A stretch of DNA of 64,000 nucleotides from Haloprofundus marisrubri (GCF_001469955.1 NZ_LOPU01000030.1:185104-249103); one strand, 5' to 3'. Positions 50,828 to 59,990 are shown, counted from the stretch's first letter. Notes: a model not told the origin generated them from the sequence alone. Program-made: numbers and translations.

Positions 50828-51604
50828 TTAGCCGTCTGTCGACCGACTGCTCTCCGCTGAACCGAACAACTGGTCGAAGACGACGGCCTGCGCGCGCCGG
50901 AGATGGTTGTGGAACGTCTGTTTGGTGATGCCCATCTCTTCGGCTACCTCCGCCCCCGTCGCGCGACGAGGTGCTTCGAAGTACCCGTGTCTGTGTGCCA
51001 GTGTGAGTGCAGTGAGTTGTCTGTCGGTCAGTTTGTCGGTGACCACTGCATGAGACAGTCGGGAAGACGGTACCAGTCGGTCGGCAGCGAGTTCCATATC
51101 CGGATACAGCGACTGCACTTCCTCGGCGACTGCCTCCGTCTCGACTGTCGCCGGGAGTTCGCCGACGGTCACGAGCGCGCCATCGCGCAGTGTGATTCGC
51201 TTGGTTCGACCGCCGAACTCGTCGAAAATCGCCGAAATCGAGTCACTTTCCGTATGCGTCTCGACGTATATCGACCCGTCCGACCGTCGCAAGAGGGACG
51301 TCTCGATGACCGTCGGGAACTGTTCGAGAATCCGTTGATACGTCCGTGGGTCCATCCCAACGACGGTCGAATACTGCAGGAGCGTTCCGTCCGGAAGTTG
51401 CTCGGGCGCGTCGATACTGAAACTGACGTCCTCCGGTGAGTCGACGGCGGCGAGAAACGGCTGTGCTAACGCCTCCGACCGAAACACCAGTTCTCTCGTC
51501 TCCGTGGCGAGGACGTCACCGAGTGCGGCCCCGTCGGTATCCGCCAGCGAGAAGGGCCGAACAGCGGTTTCCTCATCAACCTGCGACTCGTCGAAGCGGA
51601 CCAT
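50828..51604 (-). CDS. HTH-10 (bacterio-opsin activator type) transcription regulator
   Basis: A 258-residue regulator. The N-terminal about 180 residues form a GAF/BAT-like sensory region without recognisable cofactor motif. The C-terminal HTH-10 domain is 'LTDRQLTALTLAHRHGYFEAPRRATGAEVAEEMGITKQTFHNHLRRAQAVVFDQLF' (about 193-247), the Bat-type DNA-binding domain expanded in haloarchaea. Target genes are unknown; the neighbouring small HTH protein gene is divergent. Confidence 0.85.
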   Translation of the reverse strand: MVRFDESQVDEETAVRPFSLADTDGAALGDVLATETRELVFRSEALAQPFLAAVDSPEDVSFSIDAPEQLPDGTLLQYSTVVGMDPRTYQRILEQFPTVIETSLLRRSDGSIYVETHTESDSISAIFDEFGGRTKRITLRDGALVTVGELPATVETEAVAEEVQSLYPDMELAADRLVPSSRLSHAVVTDKLTDRQLTALTLAHRHGYFEAPRRATGAEVAEEMGITKQTFHNHLRRAQAVVFDQLFGSAESSRSTDG

Positions 51605-51777
51605 CTCTATCGGGGTTCAGCCGCTGTTTGGTTTAGATGTTACGCCCACCCACCCTCTGTGAGAGGTCCTCGGCCAAGATAACGTGGCTGGCGCGTTATG
51701 TGTAGACGAGAGACAGACTGGTAAGTCTAGATGGATATACCGTTATACAACGTAGTAAGGGCCGGAGGAAGCATACA

Positions 51778-52116
51778 TTGGATTCATGGCCCGAAACGAA
51801 GCTCACACTCGATAAGTCCCTGGTCGTCCTGTCGAACAAGTGGCGGCGGCGACTGCTGCTCAAGGTCCTCAAAGACAACCCGCGGGACGAACGCGAGTTC
51901 GCAAGCGACGCGGCGAACTCCTCGGAGACGCAGGAACTCGACGCGTTACGAACGCAACTGCGGCACGTCCACCTTCCACTGCTCGAAGAGGAGGGACTGA
52001 TAAACTGGAATCGAGACGACGGAACCATCACTCGGGGCGAGAATTTCGAGGAGATACGCCCGTTGTTGGAACTGATGCGGGAACACAGCGACGAACTGCC
52101 GAACGGGTGGCTTTGA
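51778..52116 (+). CDS. winged-helix DNA-binding protein (DUF7344-like), TTG start
   Basis: A 112-residue protein. 'LDKSLVVLSNKWRRRLLLKVLKDNPRDEREFASDAA' is the N-terminal helix pair and 'LRTQLRHVHLPLLEEEGLINWNRDDGTITRGENFEEIRPLLELM' is the recognition helix plus wing. This is a common haloarchaeal HTH module. No ATG or GTG fits; TTG 51778 is preceded by 'ggagg' (51764-51768) at a 9-nt spacing, so I use it. Confidence 0.75.
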   Translation: MDSWPETKLTLDKSLVVLSNKWRRRLLLKVLKDNPRDEREFASDAANSSETQELDALRTQLRHVHLPLLEEEGLINWNRDDGTITRGENFEEIRPLLELMREHSDELPNGWL

Positions 52117-52136
52117 CCCGACTGTCGCACGCTTTT

Positions 52137-52613
52137 TTACCGGCGGACGAACTCCGAGAGTTTCTCGCGCAGACCGCCGTCCTCACCGAGTCGGAGGTAG
52201 TACGCGTTGCCGCCGTCCTCGTAGTAGTTGTCGATACGGCGGGTTATCTCGAAGCCGATGTGTTCGTAGAAGTCGAGTGCCTCGACGTTCGTCGTCCGCG
52301 CGTGGCAGGTGACCGTTCGGTGTTCGTCGGCGACGGTGGCGACGAGACGCTCGCCGTAGCCCTCGCCGCGAACCTCGGGAGCGACGGCCAAGAAGAGGAT
52401 GTAGCCGTCGCGCCGCGTCGAGACGAAGCCGACGAGTCGTTCGTCCTCGTAGAACAGATGCGTCTTCGAGCGTCGATACGCGTCCATGAAGAAGCCGCGC
52501 CGCTGCTTCAGCACCCCTTCCTTCTTGCGGATACGCTCTTTCAGCGCCCAGGCGTCCTCGCCGTACTGGGACTGGCCCGGGTTGTCGACGCGCTGTTCGA
52601 CGTTGACGCTCAC
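52137..52613 (-). CDS. GNAT-family N-acetyltransferase
   Basis: A 158-residue protein. 'EDERLVGFVSTRRDGYILFLAVAPEVRGEGYGERLVATVADE' contains the acetyl-CoA loop R-G-E-G-Y-G (about 85-90). 'VTCHARTTNVEALDFYEHIGFEITRRIDNYYEDGGNAYYL' is the RimI-like C-terminal half. It may be a protein N-terminal or small-molecule acetylase. I chose GTG 52613 over GTG 52619 by TATA spacing ('cttataac', about 28 bp upstream). Confidence 0.85.
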   Translation of the reverse strand: MSVNVEQRVDNPGQSQYGEDAWALKERIRKKEGVLKQRRGFFMDAYRRSKTHLFYEDERLVGFVSTRRDGYILFLAVAPEVRGEGYGERLVATVADEHRTVTCHARTTNVEALDFYEHIGFEITRRIDNYYEDGGNAYYLRLGEDGGLREKLSEFVRR

Positions 52614-52744
52614 TACCACACCGTAGTATAGAGGTAGTTATAAGTCCACCGTCCCGACCGACCTTCGTTATAAAGTGACAGTGATTCGAGGGTGTCATTT
52701 ACCTGCAGAAGTAATTTATGTAGCACAGCGGTATTGGAAGCGGT

Positions 52745-53677
52745 ATGGACGAGTCACGGCCGCGTGTCGACCAGCGCGTTCGCCGGACGGTACGTGAGCG
52801 CCTGCGAGACGCCGTTATCTCGGGCGTCGCCGTCGTTATCCCCCTCGTCATCACGTTCGTCGTGTTCATGGTGGCGCTCAACGCCATCTCGGAGTACCTC
52901 GACGTGCTCTCGGATTATCTGGTGCAGTTACCGTGGGCGGCGAGCGTCCCGACGGCCAGACACGTCGACCGGGAGTTGGCTATCGAACTGCTCACGCCCG
53001 CCGTGCTCGTCGCTATCGTCCTCCTCGTCGGGTTCGTCGTCGAAGGGTCGAAGTACGGTGAACGCGCCGTCGACTACTTCGACGCCGTCTTGGGGGCCGT
53101 CCCCGGGGTCGGCGCAGTGTACGAAAGTTTCAGACAGATGAGCGACGTCGTCCTCGAAAGCGACGTCCAGAACTTCCGTGAGGTAAAACTCGTCGAGTTC
53201 CCCGCCGACGGCGCGTACACGCTCGGATTCGTCACGACGGAGACGCCGCCGTCGCTCACCGACGCCATCGACCACGACGAGATGCTGACGATGTTTCTCC
53301 CGTTGGCCCCGAATCCGGTGATGGGCGGCCACCTCGTCCACCTGCCGACCTCGAAGGTTCACGACGTGGAGATGACCGTCGAGGAAGGCGTCCGCGCTAT
53401 CGTGACCAGCGGCGTCGCCATCGGACCGGCCTCCGAAACCGACGTCGGCCTCTCGGAGAGTCAGTTGCGGAGTCTGTCGGCGATAGAAGCCAGCGCCGAA
53501 CCGGAGTCGTCGAACTCGTCGCAGTCGTCGAACTCGTCGAACTCGTCGCAGTCGTCGAACGACAACGTTGAGGGAGACGGCGACGCCGGCGGGAACAGCG
53601 GCGGTAAAGCGACCAGCGACGGAGACGCCGCCGAAAACGACGGAAAGACGGTCGTCACGAGCGAGGACAGCGAGTAA
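52745..53677 (+). CDS. DUF502 family membrane protein with Ser/Asn repeat tail
   Basis: A 310-residue protein. Two N-terminal helices lie at about 24-45 and 80-100. 'FDAVLGAVPGVGAVYESFRQMSDVVLESDVQNFREVKLVEFPADGAYTLGFVT' (about 115-165) and 'MFLPLAPNPVMGGHLVHLPTSKV' are the DUF502 hallmark blocks. The tail (about 250-310) is low complexity, with 'SSNSSQSSNSSNSSQSSN' encoded by a tandem repeat at 53505-53560. Related plant proteins (LCV-like/COV) act in membrane trafficking; the archaeal role is unknown. Confidence 0.85.
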   Translation: MDESRPRVDQRVRRTVRERLRDAVISGVAVVIPLVITFVVFMVALNAISEYLDVLSDYLVQLPWAASVPTARHVDRELAIELLTPAVLVAIVLLVGFVVEGSKYGERAVDYFDAVLGAVPGVGAVYESFRQMSDVVLESDVQNFREVKLVEFPADGAYTLGFVTTETPPSLTDAIDHDEMLTMFLPLAPNPVMGGHLVHLPTSKVHDVEMTVEEGVRAIVTSGVAIGPASETDVGLSESQLRSLSAIEASAEPESSNSSQSSNSSNSSQSSNDNVEGDGDAGGNSGGKATSDGDAAENDGKTVVTSEDSE

Positions 53678-53701
53678 TACGTCGGCGGTCGAGTTCGACG
53701 T

Positions 53702-54172
53702 ATGGGCTACGAACTCCGTGAACACACCGCCGACGTGGCCGTGGCCGCTGACGGGCCGACGCTCGGCGTCGTGTTCGCGTCGGTCGCCGACGGCCTCGCG
53801 GCGGCGATGGCCGACACAGTCCCCGACGACGGCGAACGCTTTTCGCTCACAGTCCGCGCCGAGAGTCGGGAGGCGGCGCTGTTCGACTACTTGGACGAAC
53901 TCATCTACGAACGCGACGTACGGGAAGTTCTCCCCGTCGACAACCGCGTGACCGTCTCCCGCGGCAGCGACGGTGACAGCAACGACGACAGTGAGAGCGA
54001 CGAGAACGGTGCGAGCGACAAAAAGGGTGAGGAGTGGGTCGTCGACGCCGACGCTCGCGGCGTTCCGCTCGGTGGACTCCGCGCGCGCGAGGTGAAAGCG
54101 GTCACCTACTCCGAGATGCGACTCGAAGAGACGGCCGACGGCTGGCGCGCGTACGTCGTCTTCGACGTGTGA
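53702..54172 (+). CDS. archease
   Basis: A 156-residue archease. 'YELREHTADVAVAADGPTLGVVFASVADGLAAAMAD' and the C-terminal 'ARGVPLGGLRAREVKAVTYSEMRL...WRAYVVFDV' are conserved blocks, with acidic residues forming a metal site. Residues about 82-108 are a D/S/E-rich insertion absent in most homologues. Archease activates the RNA ligase RtcB by promoting its guanylylation and turnover, and rtcB is 1.3 kb downstream on the same strand. The gene begins 24 bp after DUF502. Confidence 0.93.
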   Translation: MGYELREHTADVAVAADGPTLGVVFASVADGLAAAMADTVPDDGERFSLTVRAESREAALFDYLDELIYERDVREVLPVDNRVTVSRGSDGDSNDDSESDENGASDKKGEEWVVDADARGVPLGGLRAREVKAVTYSEMRLEETADGWRAYVVFDV

Positions 54173-54313
54173 CCCCGAGTGGACTAGTTTTCTGACTCGG
54201 ACGCGCTGGATTCGAGGGTCGATGCTCGAAACCATCACGGACGTTCGTCCCGATTTTCGTCGAAAACGAGTACGCACGTAGGGTTTAGAAGCGCTCGATT
54301 CGGAGTTTCATAT

Positions 54314-55381
54314 ATGAGACGCCGCACACTCCGAGCGGTGTTCGCAACCGTGGTGATGCTCGCTACGTCCGGCGTGGCGAGCGCACACGTGAAGTACGTC
54401 GTCGACGGCGGCGGCGCGGGCAACGTCGTCCGCCTTCTGGCGACAGTCGCATCCGACCCGTTGAGCGTGTTCCTGCTCGTCGGAACCGGGCTGGCCGTCG
54501 TCGTCGCCGCCGCGGGCTATCTCAGGTATCGACCCGCCGGCGACGACGTTCGCGCGTTCCGCGCGGTGATGAACGACTATCGTAACCTCGTGCCGTGGCT
54601 GCTACGCTTGAGCGTCGGCCTTCCGCTGGTCGGCGCGGGTTTCGCCGGCTACTTCTTCACGCCGCTGGTTCCCGCGCCGACCCGACTGTTCGGCGTCGCT
54701 ATCGGGTTCCTCCTGCTGTTCGGGCTAGCGACGCGTCTGGCCGCCGCCGTCGGACTGCTCGGCTATCTCGTCGGGTTGGCGTTCCGGCCCGAACTGCTGC
54801 TGGCGTTCGAGTACGTACCGGCGTTCCTCGCCATTCTCCTGCTCGGTGGCGGGCGACCGAGTGCCGACCAACTCATCGCACGCATGGCCGACGACGACCG
54901 GACGCTGTACTCGCGCGTCGACCCCTTCTATCGCCGCGTCGCGGTCCCGTTCGAGCGCCGCATCGCGCCGTACCGGCCGTTCGTCCCGACGATTCTCCGG
55001 GTCGGCATGGGCCTGTCGTTCATCTACCTCGGGGTGACCCAGAAGCTGATGAACCCCGTCGGAGCACTCGCCGTCGTCGAGAAGTACAATCTGACGAGTG
55101 TCGTTCCGGTGCTCCCGGAACTGTGGGTCGTCGGCGCGGGACTCGCGGAGGCCGTCGTGGGCCTCGCGCTGCTATTCGGGGCATTTACTCGCGCCTCCTC
55201 GCTCGTCGCGTTCGGCCTCTTCACGACGACGCTGTTCGGCCTCCCGGACGACCCGGTGTTGGCGCACATCTCGCTGTTCGGCCTCGTCTCGGCGCTGCTC
55301 GTCACGGGCGGCGGCCCGTTCTCGTTCGACGCGTGGGTCGCCCGAGAGACGCGTTCGGAACGCGGTGTCACCGCGGACTGA
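54314..55381 (+). CDS. DoxX-like membrane protein with signal sequence
   Basis: A 355-residue protein. The N-terminus 'RRRTLRAVFATVVMLATSGVASAHV' looks like a signal peptide ending at 'ASA'. About eight membrane helices follow. 'ILRVGMGLSFIYLGVTQKLMNPVGALAVVEKYNLT' (about 230-264) and the following helices match the DoxX/TQO-small-subunit four-helix unit, and an earlier region (about 95-190) may be a second copy. DoxX proteins relate to quinone or sulfur redox, with the role here unassigned. It sits between archease and RtcB genes. Confidence 0.8.
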   Translation: MRRRTLRAVFATVVMLATSGVASAHVKYVVDGGGAGNVVRLLATVASDPLSVFLLVGTGLAVVVAAAGYLRYRPAGDDVRAFRAVMNDYRNLVPWLLRLSVGLPLVGAGFAGYFFTPLVPAPTRLFGVAIGFLLLFGLATRLAAAVGLLGYLVGLAFRPELLLAFEYVPAFLAILLLGGGRPSADQLIARMADDDRTLYSRVDPFYRRVAVPFERRIAPYRPFVPTILRVGMGLSFIYLGVTQKLMNPVGALAVVEKYNLTSVVPVLPELWVVGAGLAEAVVGLALLFGAFTRASSLVAFGLFTTTLFGLPDDPVLAHISLFGLVSALLVTGGGPFSFDAWVARETRSERGVTAD

Positions 55382-55464
55382 GGTGAAAACAGGTCCGTCG
55401 GCCGAACTGTCGGCGGAGTCGACGCGAGCCAACGTATTCACTGTCGCCCGTGCTACCAACACAC

Positions 55465-56925
55465 ATGACTACCCGCGAGTTCGACGGTGTCCGCCTCGAA
55501 CGTGTTCGAGAGTACGTCTGGGAGATTCCGCGGGAGGGCGAGATGCGGGTGCCCGCGCGTGTCCTCGCCAGCGAAGCCCTGCTCGAACAGATTGGCGACG
55601 ACAGAACGCTGCAGCAACTGAAGAACGCGACACAGCTACCGGGAATGACGAAGCACGCGCTCTGCATGCCCGACGGACACCAAGGCTACGGCTTCCCGGT
55701 CGGTGGCGTGGGAGCGACGGATACCGAACACGGCTGTATCTCGCCGGGAGCCGTGGGTTACGACATCAACTGCGGCGTCAGGATGATGCGGACGAACCTC
55801 TCGTACGACGACCTGCAAGGGAAGGAGGAAGAACTCGTCGACGAACTGTTCCGGGCGATTCCCTCCGGCCTCGGCGGCGGTGGGGTCGTCGAATCGGGCC
55901 TCGATACGGTGAAATCGGTACTCGAACGCGGCGTCGACTGGGCGCTCGAAGCGGGCTACGCCGTCGAAGACGACCTGCTGCACTGCGAGGACGAAGGGCG
56001 ACGACCCGACGCCGACGCCGATGCAGTGTCGGAGAAAGCGAAGAACCGAGGCAAAAAGCAGTTGGGAAGTCTCGGCTCCGGCAATCACTTTCTGGAAGTC
56101 CAGCGCGTCACCGACGTGTTTCGGAGCGACGTTGCCGACGCGTACGGCCTCGCCGAGGACCAAATCGTCGTACTCATCCACTGCGGGAGCCGCGGCCTCG
56201 GCCACCAAGTGTGCAACGACTACCTCCGGAAGATAGAGAAACGACACGGCGACCTACTCGCGCAACTGCCCGACCGGGAACTGGCCGCTGCGCCCGCGGG
56301 GAGCGAACTGGCTGAATCGTACTACAGGGCGATGTGCGCCGCCATCAACTTCGCGTGGGTCAACCGACAGCTGGTGATGCACCGGACCCGCGAGGTGTTC
56401 GAACGCGTCTTCGGCCGCGACTGGGAGGCGATGGAGATGCACCTGCTGTACGACGTCGCGCACAACATCGCCAAAAAGGAAGTTCACGACGTCGACGGCG
56501 ACGAACGGGAACTGTACGTCCACCGAAAAGGTGCGACCCGAGCGTTTCCGGCGGGTCATCCCGAAGTACCGAAGGCGTACCGCGATGTGGGCCAGCCCGT
56601 CATCATTCCCGGAAGCATGGGCGCGGGAAGCTACGTACTCCGCGGCGGTGAGGAGTCGCTGTCGCTGTCGTTCGGGTCGACCGCTCACGGCGCAGGTCGG
56701 GTAATGAGCCGAACCCGCGCGAAAAAGGAGTACTGGGGCGAGACGGTCCAGTCGGAACTGCGCGACCAGAACAGAATCTACGTCAAGGCGCAAAGCGGTG
56801 CGACCGTCGCCGAGGAAGCGCCCGGCGTCTACAAGGACGTAGACGAGGTCGTTCGCGTCTCCGACGCACTCGGCATCGGAGACAAAGTCGCGCGAACCTA
56901 TCCAGTCTGCAACATCAAAGGGTAG
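55465..56925 (+). CDS. rtcB: RNA-splicing ligase RtcB
   Basis: A 486-residue RtcB without intein. Mn2+ ligands lie in 'YDINCGVRMM' (Cys about 101), 'GSGNHFLEV' (about 207) and 'HCGSRGLGH' (about 238). The guanylylated histidine is in 'GSTAHGAGRVMSRTRAKK' (about 407). 'PGMTKHALCMPDGHQGYGFPVGGV' is the N-terminal hallmark. The enzyme joins 2',3'-cyclic-phosphate and 5'-OH ends, sealing tRNA exons after intron removal. ATG 55465. The archease gene lies upstream on the same strand. Confidence 0.96.
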   Translation: MTTREFDGVRLERVREYVWEIPREGEMRVPARVLASEALLEQIGDDRTLQQLKNATQLPGMTKHALCMPDGHQGYGFPVGGVGATDTEHGCISPGAVGYDINCGVRMMRTNLSYDDLQGKEEELVDELFRAIPSGLGGGGVVESGLDTVKSVLERGVDWALEAGYAVEDDLLHCEDEGRRPDADADAVSEKAKNRGKKQLGSLGSGNHFLEVQRVTDVFRSDVADAYGLAEDQIVVLIHCGSRGLGHQVCNDYLRKIEKRHGDLLAQLPDRELAAAPAGSELAESYYRAMCAAINFAWVNRQLVMHRTREVFERVFGRDWEAMEMHLLYDVAHNIAKKEVHDVDGDERELYVHRKGATRAFPAGHPEVPKAYRDVGQPVIIPGSMGAGSYVLRGGEESLSLSFGSTAHGAGRVMSRTRAKKEYWGETVQSELRDQNRIYVKAQSGATVAEEAPGVYKDVDEVVRVSDALGIGDKVARTYPVCNIKG

Positions 56926-57083
56926 TCGTCGGATTCGATACGTGGTCGCCGTCCGTTCGCTCAGTCGTACCGAGCGGGTTCCGGCGAGTTCTCGTGCGAC
57001 GGGATACTGACGCGCGAGTTCAGTCGTTCGAGATTCGAACAGATGCGACTGTAATCTCGGGAGGGAGCGTTAGTCATAGCGAA

Positions 57084-57305
57084 TCACCGCCACGCGTCGA
57101 CGGCGACGCACGCGGTCGTACTCATCGAGAGCCACGCGTCGTCGCGGGCGATGTCGGCGACGACGAGCGACTCCTCTCCGTCTACCTCGTCGAGCGCTGA
57201 CGTCACTTCCGTGTCGGACGACTCGAAAGTACGGTCGCTCGCAGCTCCACTTCCGTCGCGTGGAGGGCGTCGGGTGTCCCGACGTTTCGGGTTTCGGGAA
57301 TCCAT
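57084..57305 (-). CDS. small acidic protein (DUF7556-like)
   Basis: A 73-residue protein: a disordered charged N-terminus, then 'EVTSALDEVDGEESLVVADIARDDAWLSMSTTACVAVDAWR'. The pattern D-E-V-D-G-E-E ... A-D-I-x-R-D-x-A-W-L ... W-R at the end resembles a small haloarchaeal family of unknown function. 'aggag' lies a few bases before the ATG at 57305. Confidence 0.6.
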   Translation of the reverse strand: MDSRNPKRRDTRRPPRDGSGAASDRTFESSDTEVTSALDEVDGEESLVVADIARDDAWLSMSTTACVAVDAWR

Positions 57306-57376
57306 CGTACTCCTATAGAATGGTTCCGGTGGCATACCACCACTGCCAAATAGATTAGGTAGTCGCGTCAGACAGT

Positions 57377-57841
57377 TTAAGACCAGAAGCCACCCGGACC
57401 CGACGGTCCGGAGGGGCTACGCGGCCCCGTTCGGCCGTCTCCGCCGATATCGACGAACTCCGAGGGGCGTCGAGGGTCGAGTTCCTCGCCGTCGGCGTAT
57501 TTGACGTAGCTGAGGTAGAACGCGCGGCCACACCCGATTTGGCTGTCTTCGTCCGACTCGTCACTCGCTGCGTCGCCGGAGTCAGCACCGCCGCCGCCAT
57601 CATCCGCACCGCTCGCCTCGCCCGGAATCCATCCTTTCGGTTTGAACGTCACGGAGGGGGCGTCGCTGTCGCCACAGACGAGTTCGACGCCGTCGGCGTC
57701 CTCGTACGCCTCTTCGGGCGTTGCGTACTCCCAGCCTTCGAGCGGGTACGGCGTGACCGCCTTGTCGGCGAGATACTCGTCGCGTTCGAGTTCGACGAGC
57801 GTCTCGCAGTGTGGGCAGTAGTAGGTGACGGTGAAACTCAT
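57377..57841 (-). CDS. small zinc-ribbon-like protein (DUF7093-like)
   Basis: A 154-residue protein. The N-terminal 'VTYYCPHCETLVELERDEYLADKAVTPYPLEGWEYATP' holds a CxxC pair (9-12). A lone Cys appears in 'ELVCGDSD' and another in 'IGCGRAFYLSYVKYADGEELD', so a four-Cys zinc site is possible. The middle and end are Gly/Asp/Pro-rich. Function unknown; haloarchaea-specific by appearance. Confidence 0.6.
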   Translation of the reverse strand: MSFTVTYYCPHCETLVELERDEYLADKAVTPYPLEGWEYATPEEAYEDADGVELVCGDSDAPSVTFKPKGWIPGEASGADDGGGGADSGDAASDESDEDSQIGCGRAFYLSYVKYADGEELDPRRPSEFVDIGGDGRTGPRSPSGPSGPGGFWS

Positions 57842-57948
57842 CACTGGCGGTAGGGACTGCGGACACTTGGGTTTCGCGGCAGGTCGGCAGTACCCGGACC
57901 GACCGTGTCTCCCGGAAACTCTTTGCACCGAGGCGGAGACGTTCGGGT

Positions 57949-58797
57949 ATGATAGACGAGACGGTCGAGGAAATTCGGGAGATGCAGACCCACAGTTCCT
58001 CCGTCGTCGCCGTCAAGGCAACGCGGGCGCTCTCGGAGCTACTCGACAGGGAGTTCGTCACCCTCGAAGAGTACGAGCGTGACCTCGAACGGAACGCGGG
58101 AGCGCTCCGACGGGCGAACCCCTCACACGCCTCGCTGTACAACGCGATGCGCGAGGTGACAGAGAGCGTCGTCGGCGAAACCGACACGGTCGACGAAGCG
58201 AAAACGCAGACGAGAGAGACGATAGAGCGCGTCGTCGAGGACGTCGAGCGTGGCAAGCGCCGCGCCGCCGAAACGGCCGCCGAGACCTTCGAAGACGGCG
58301 AGACGTTCCTCACGCACGACTACTCCTCGACGGTGTTGGAAGCCGTCGAGAGCGCCGTCCGCGACGGTCTCGAACTCACCGCCTACGCGACGGAGGCGCG
58401 CCCGCGCTATCTCGGTCGGAAGACGGCGCGAACGCTCGCTACGATGGACCGCGTCGACGCCCACCTCATCGTCGACGGCGCGTCGGGCTACGTGCTGGAA
58501 AACTGTGACCGCGTTCTCATCGGAATGGACTGCATCGTCGACGACGTGCTGTACAACCGCGTCGGCACCTTCCCGATGGTCGCCGCCGCCAACCAGGTCG
58601 GCGTCCCCGTCACCATCGTCGGTTCCGGCGCGAAGATTATCGAGGACGGCTTCCGGTTCGAAAACGAGTTCCGCTCGCCCGCCGAGGTGATGCTCGAACC
58701 CGCCGAGGGCTTTAGCATCGACAACCCCGCCTACGACGCGACGCCGATGTCGCTCATCGACGAAGTCATCACCGACGAGCAGACGCGGGAGTACTGA
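57949..58797 (+). CDS. eIF2B-alpha-like / ribose-1,5-bisphosphate isomerase superfamily protein
   Basis: A 282-residue protein. An N-terminal helical region (about 1-110) is followed by the Rossmann-like core: 'FLTHDYSSTVLEAV' (about 122), 'YATEARPRYLGRKTARTLA' (about 147) and 'VLIGMDCIVDDVLYNRVGTFPMVAAANQVGVPVTIV' (about 188). The last has the conserved Asp of the superfamily. At the first motif, where isomerases carry a catalytic Cys, this protein has 'H-D-Y-S-S', closer to eIF2B-alpha. I therefore do not call it an isomerase; a regulatory or AMP-pathway role remains open. Confidence 0.75.
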   Translation: MIDETVEEIREMQTHSSSVVAVKATRALSELLDREFVTLEEYERDLERNAGALRRANPSHASLYNAMREVTESVVGETDTVDEAKTQTRETIERVVEDVERGKRRAAETAAETFEDGETFLTHDYSSTVLEAVESAVRDGLELTAYATEARPRYLGRKTARTLATMDRVDAHLIVDGASGYVLENCDRVLIGMDCIVDDVLYNRVGTFPMVAAANQVGVPVTIVGSGAKIIEDGFRFENEFRSPAEVMLEPAEGFSIDNPAYDATPMSLIDEVITDEQTREY

Positions 58798-58877
58798 AGT
58801 CGAAATCGGCGCTCGGCAGTTCAGTCCAGCGCGACCCGCTCGCCGCTCAAAAACGCCTCGCGTCTGCGCTTGACCAG

Positions 58878-59990
58878 TTAGTCGAGCGCGATTCGCTCGC
58901 CGTTTTGGTCACTCCGTTCGATAGCGTCGAGCACCTGCTGGACTTCGTAGGCGTCCTCGAACGAGGGGTGGAACTCGCTGCCCGAATCCGCCGCCGAGAG
59001 GAACTCGTAGTTCTCGTGGACGAACGTGTGTTCCCAGCCGAGAACGTGGCCCGGCGGCCACCAGTTTTCCACGTAGGGGTCGTCTTCGTCGGTGACGAGG
59101 ATGGTCTCGTAGCCGCGGTTGCCTTCTCGCAGCAACTTGAGTTCGTTGATGCGTTCGAGCGAGAATTCGAGACTGCCTTTCGACCCGTGGATGCGAATCG
59201 TGTGGTCGTTCTTGTGGCCGGTGGCGACGCGGGAGGCCTCGAACGTCCCCATCGCGCCGTTTTCGAACGCGGCTTCGGCGGTGTAGGCGTCGTCGACGGT
59301 GACGGGGCGCATCTCGTCTTCGCCGGGGACCGGGCGCTCCTCGACGAACGTTCGGAGACTTCCGCTCACCTCGGCGATGTCGCCGGCCTGCTCGCCGACG
59401 AGGAAGCGCGCGAGGTCGACGGTGTGTGCGCCGAGGTCACCGAGCGCACCGCTGCCGGCGAGGTCCTTGTCCATCCGCCACGCCCAAGGCGCGTCGGGGT
59501 CTGCGAGCCAGTCCTGCATGTAGCGGCCGTCGACGTGGCGAATCTCGCCAATCACGCCGTCGTCGATGAGGTTTTTTGCATATTGGATGGCCGGAATGAA
59601 CCGGTAGTTGAACGCACAACCGGCGACGCCCGACGCGTCGGCGGCGGCGTCGCGCATCCGTTCGGCTTCCTCCAGCGTCGGTGCGAGCGGTTTCTCACAG
59701 AAAACGTGTGTCCCGGCTTCGAGCGCCGCGATGGAGGGGTCGGCGTGGAGATGGTTCGGGCCGAGGTTGTAGAACACGTCCACCTCGTCGACGACGTCCT
59801 TCCAGTCGGTGGCGGTGTGCTCGAAGCCGAAGCGGTCGGCGGCGTCCGCCAGCGCCTCCTCGTCGCGGCCGACGAGGGTGTGACGAACCACGTCGGGCGC
59901 GTCCGGGAAGAACATCGGAAGACGCGCCAGCGCGTTCGAGTGTGCCTGTCCCATGAACCGATAGCCGAGCATACCGACTGTCAGAGCCAT
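58878..59990 (-). CDS. Gfo/Idh/MocA-family sugar oxidoreductase 1
   Basis: A 370-residue NAD(P)-dependent dehydrogenase. 'VGMLGYRFMGQAHSNAL' is the nucleotide-binding start, 'VFCEKPLAPTLEEAERM' (about 98) carries the conserved E-K-P catalytic Lys, and 'GALGDLGAHTVDLARFLVGE' (about 180) gives the catalytic Asp/His. It probably oxidises a sugar or inositol hydroxyl. The nearby sugar isomerase and second Gfo/Idh gene suggest one carbohydrate pathway. Confidence 0.9.
   Translation of the reverse strand: MALTVGMLGYRFMGQAHSNALARLPMFFPDAPDVVRHTLVGRDEEALADAADRFGFEHTATDWKDVVDEVDVFYNLGPNHLHADPSIAALEAGTHVFCEKPLAPTLEEAERMRDAAADASGVAGCAFNYRFIPAIQYAKNLIDDGVIGEIRHVDGRYMQDWLADPDAPWAWRMDKDLAGSGALGDLGAHTVDLARFLVGEQAGDIAEVSGSLRTFVEERPVPGEDEMRPVTVDDAYTAEAAFENGAMGTFEASRVATGHKNDHTIRIHGSKGSLEFSLERINELKLLREGNRGYETILVTDEDDPYVENWWPPGHVLGWEHTFVHENYEFLSAADSGSEFHPSFEDAYEVQQVLDAIERSDQNGERIALD

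Noticed and set aside
56926..57083. Short frames behind rtcB
   Set aside because: Less than 70 codons, no start signal and no family resemblance.
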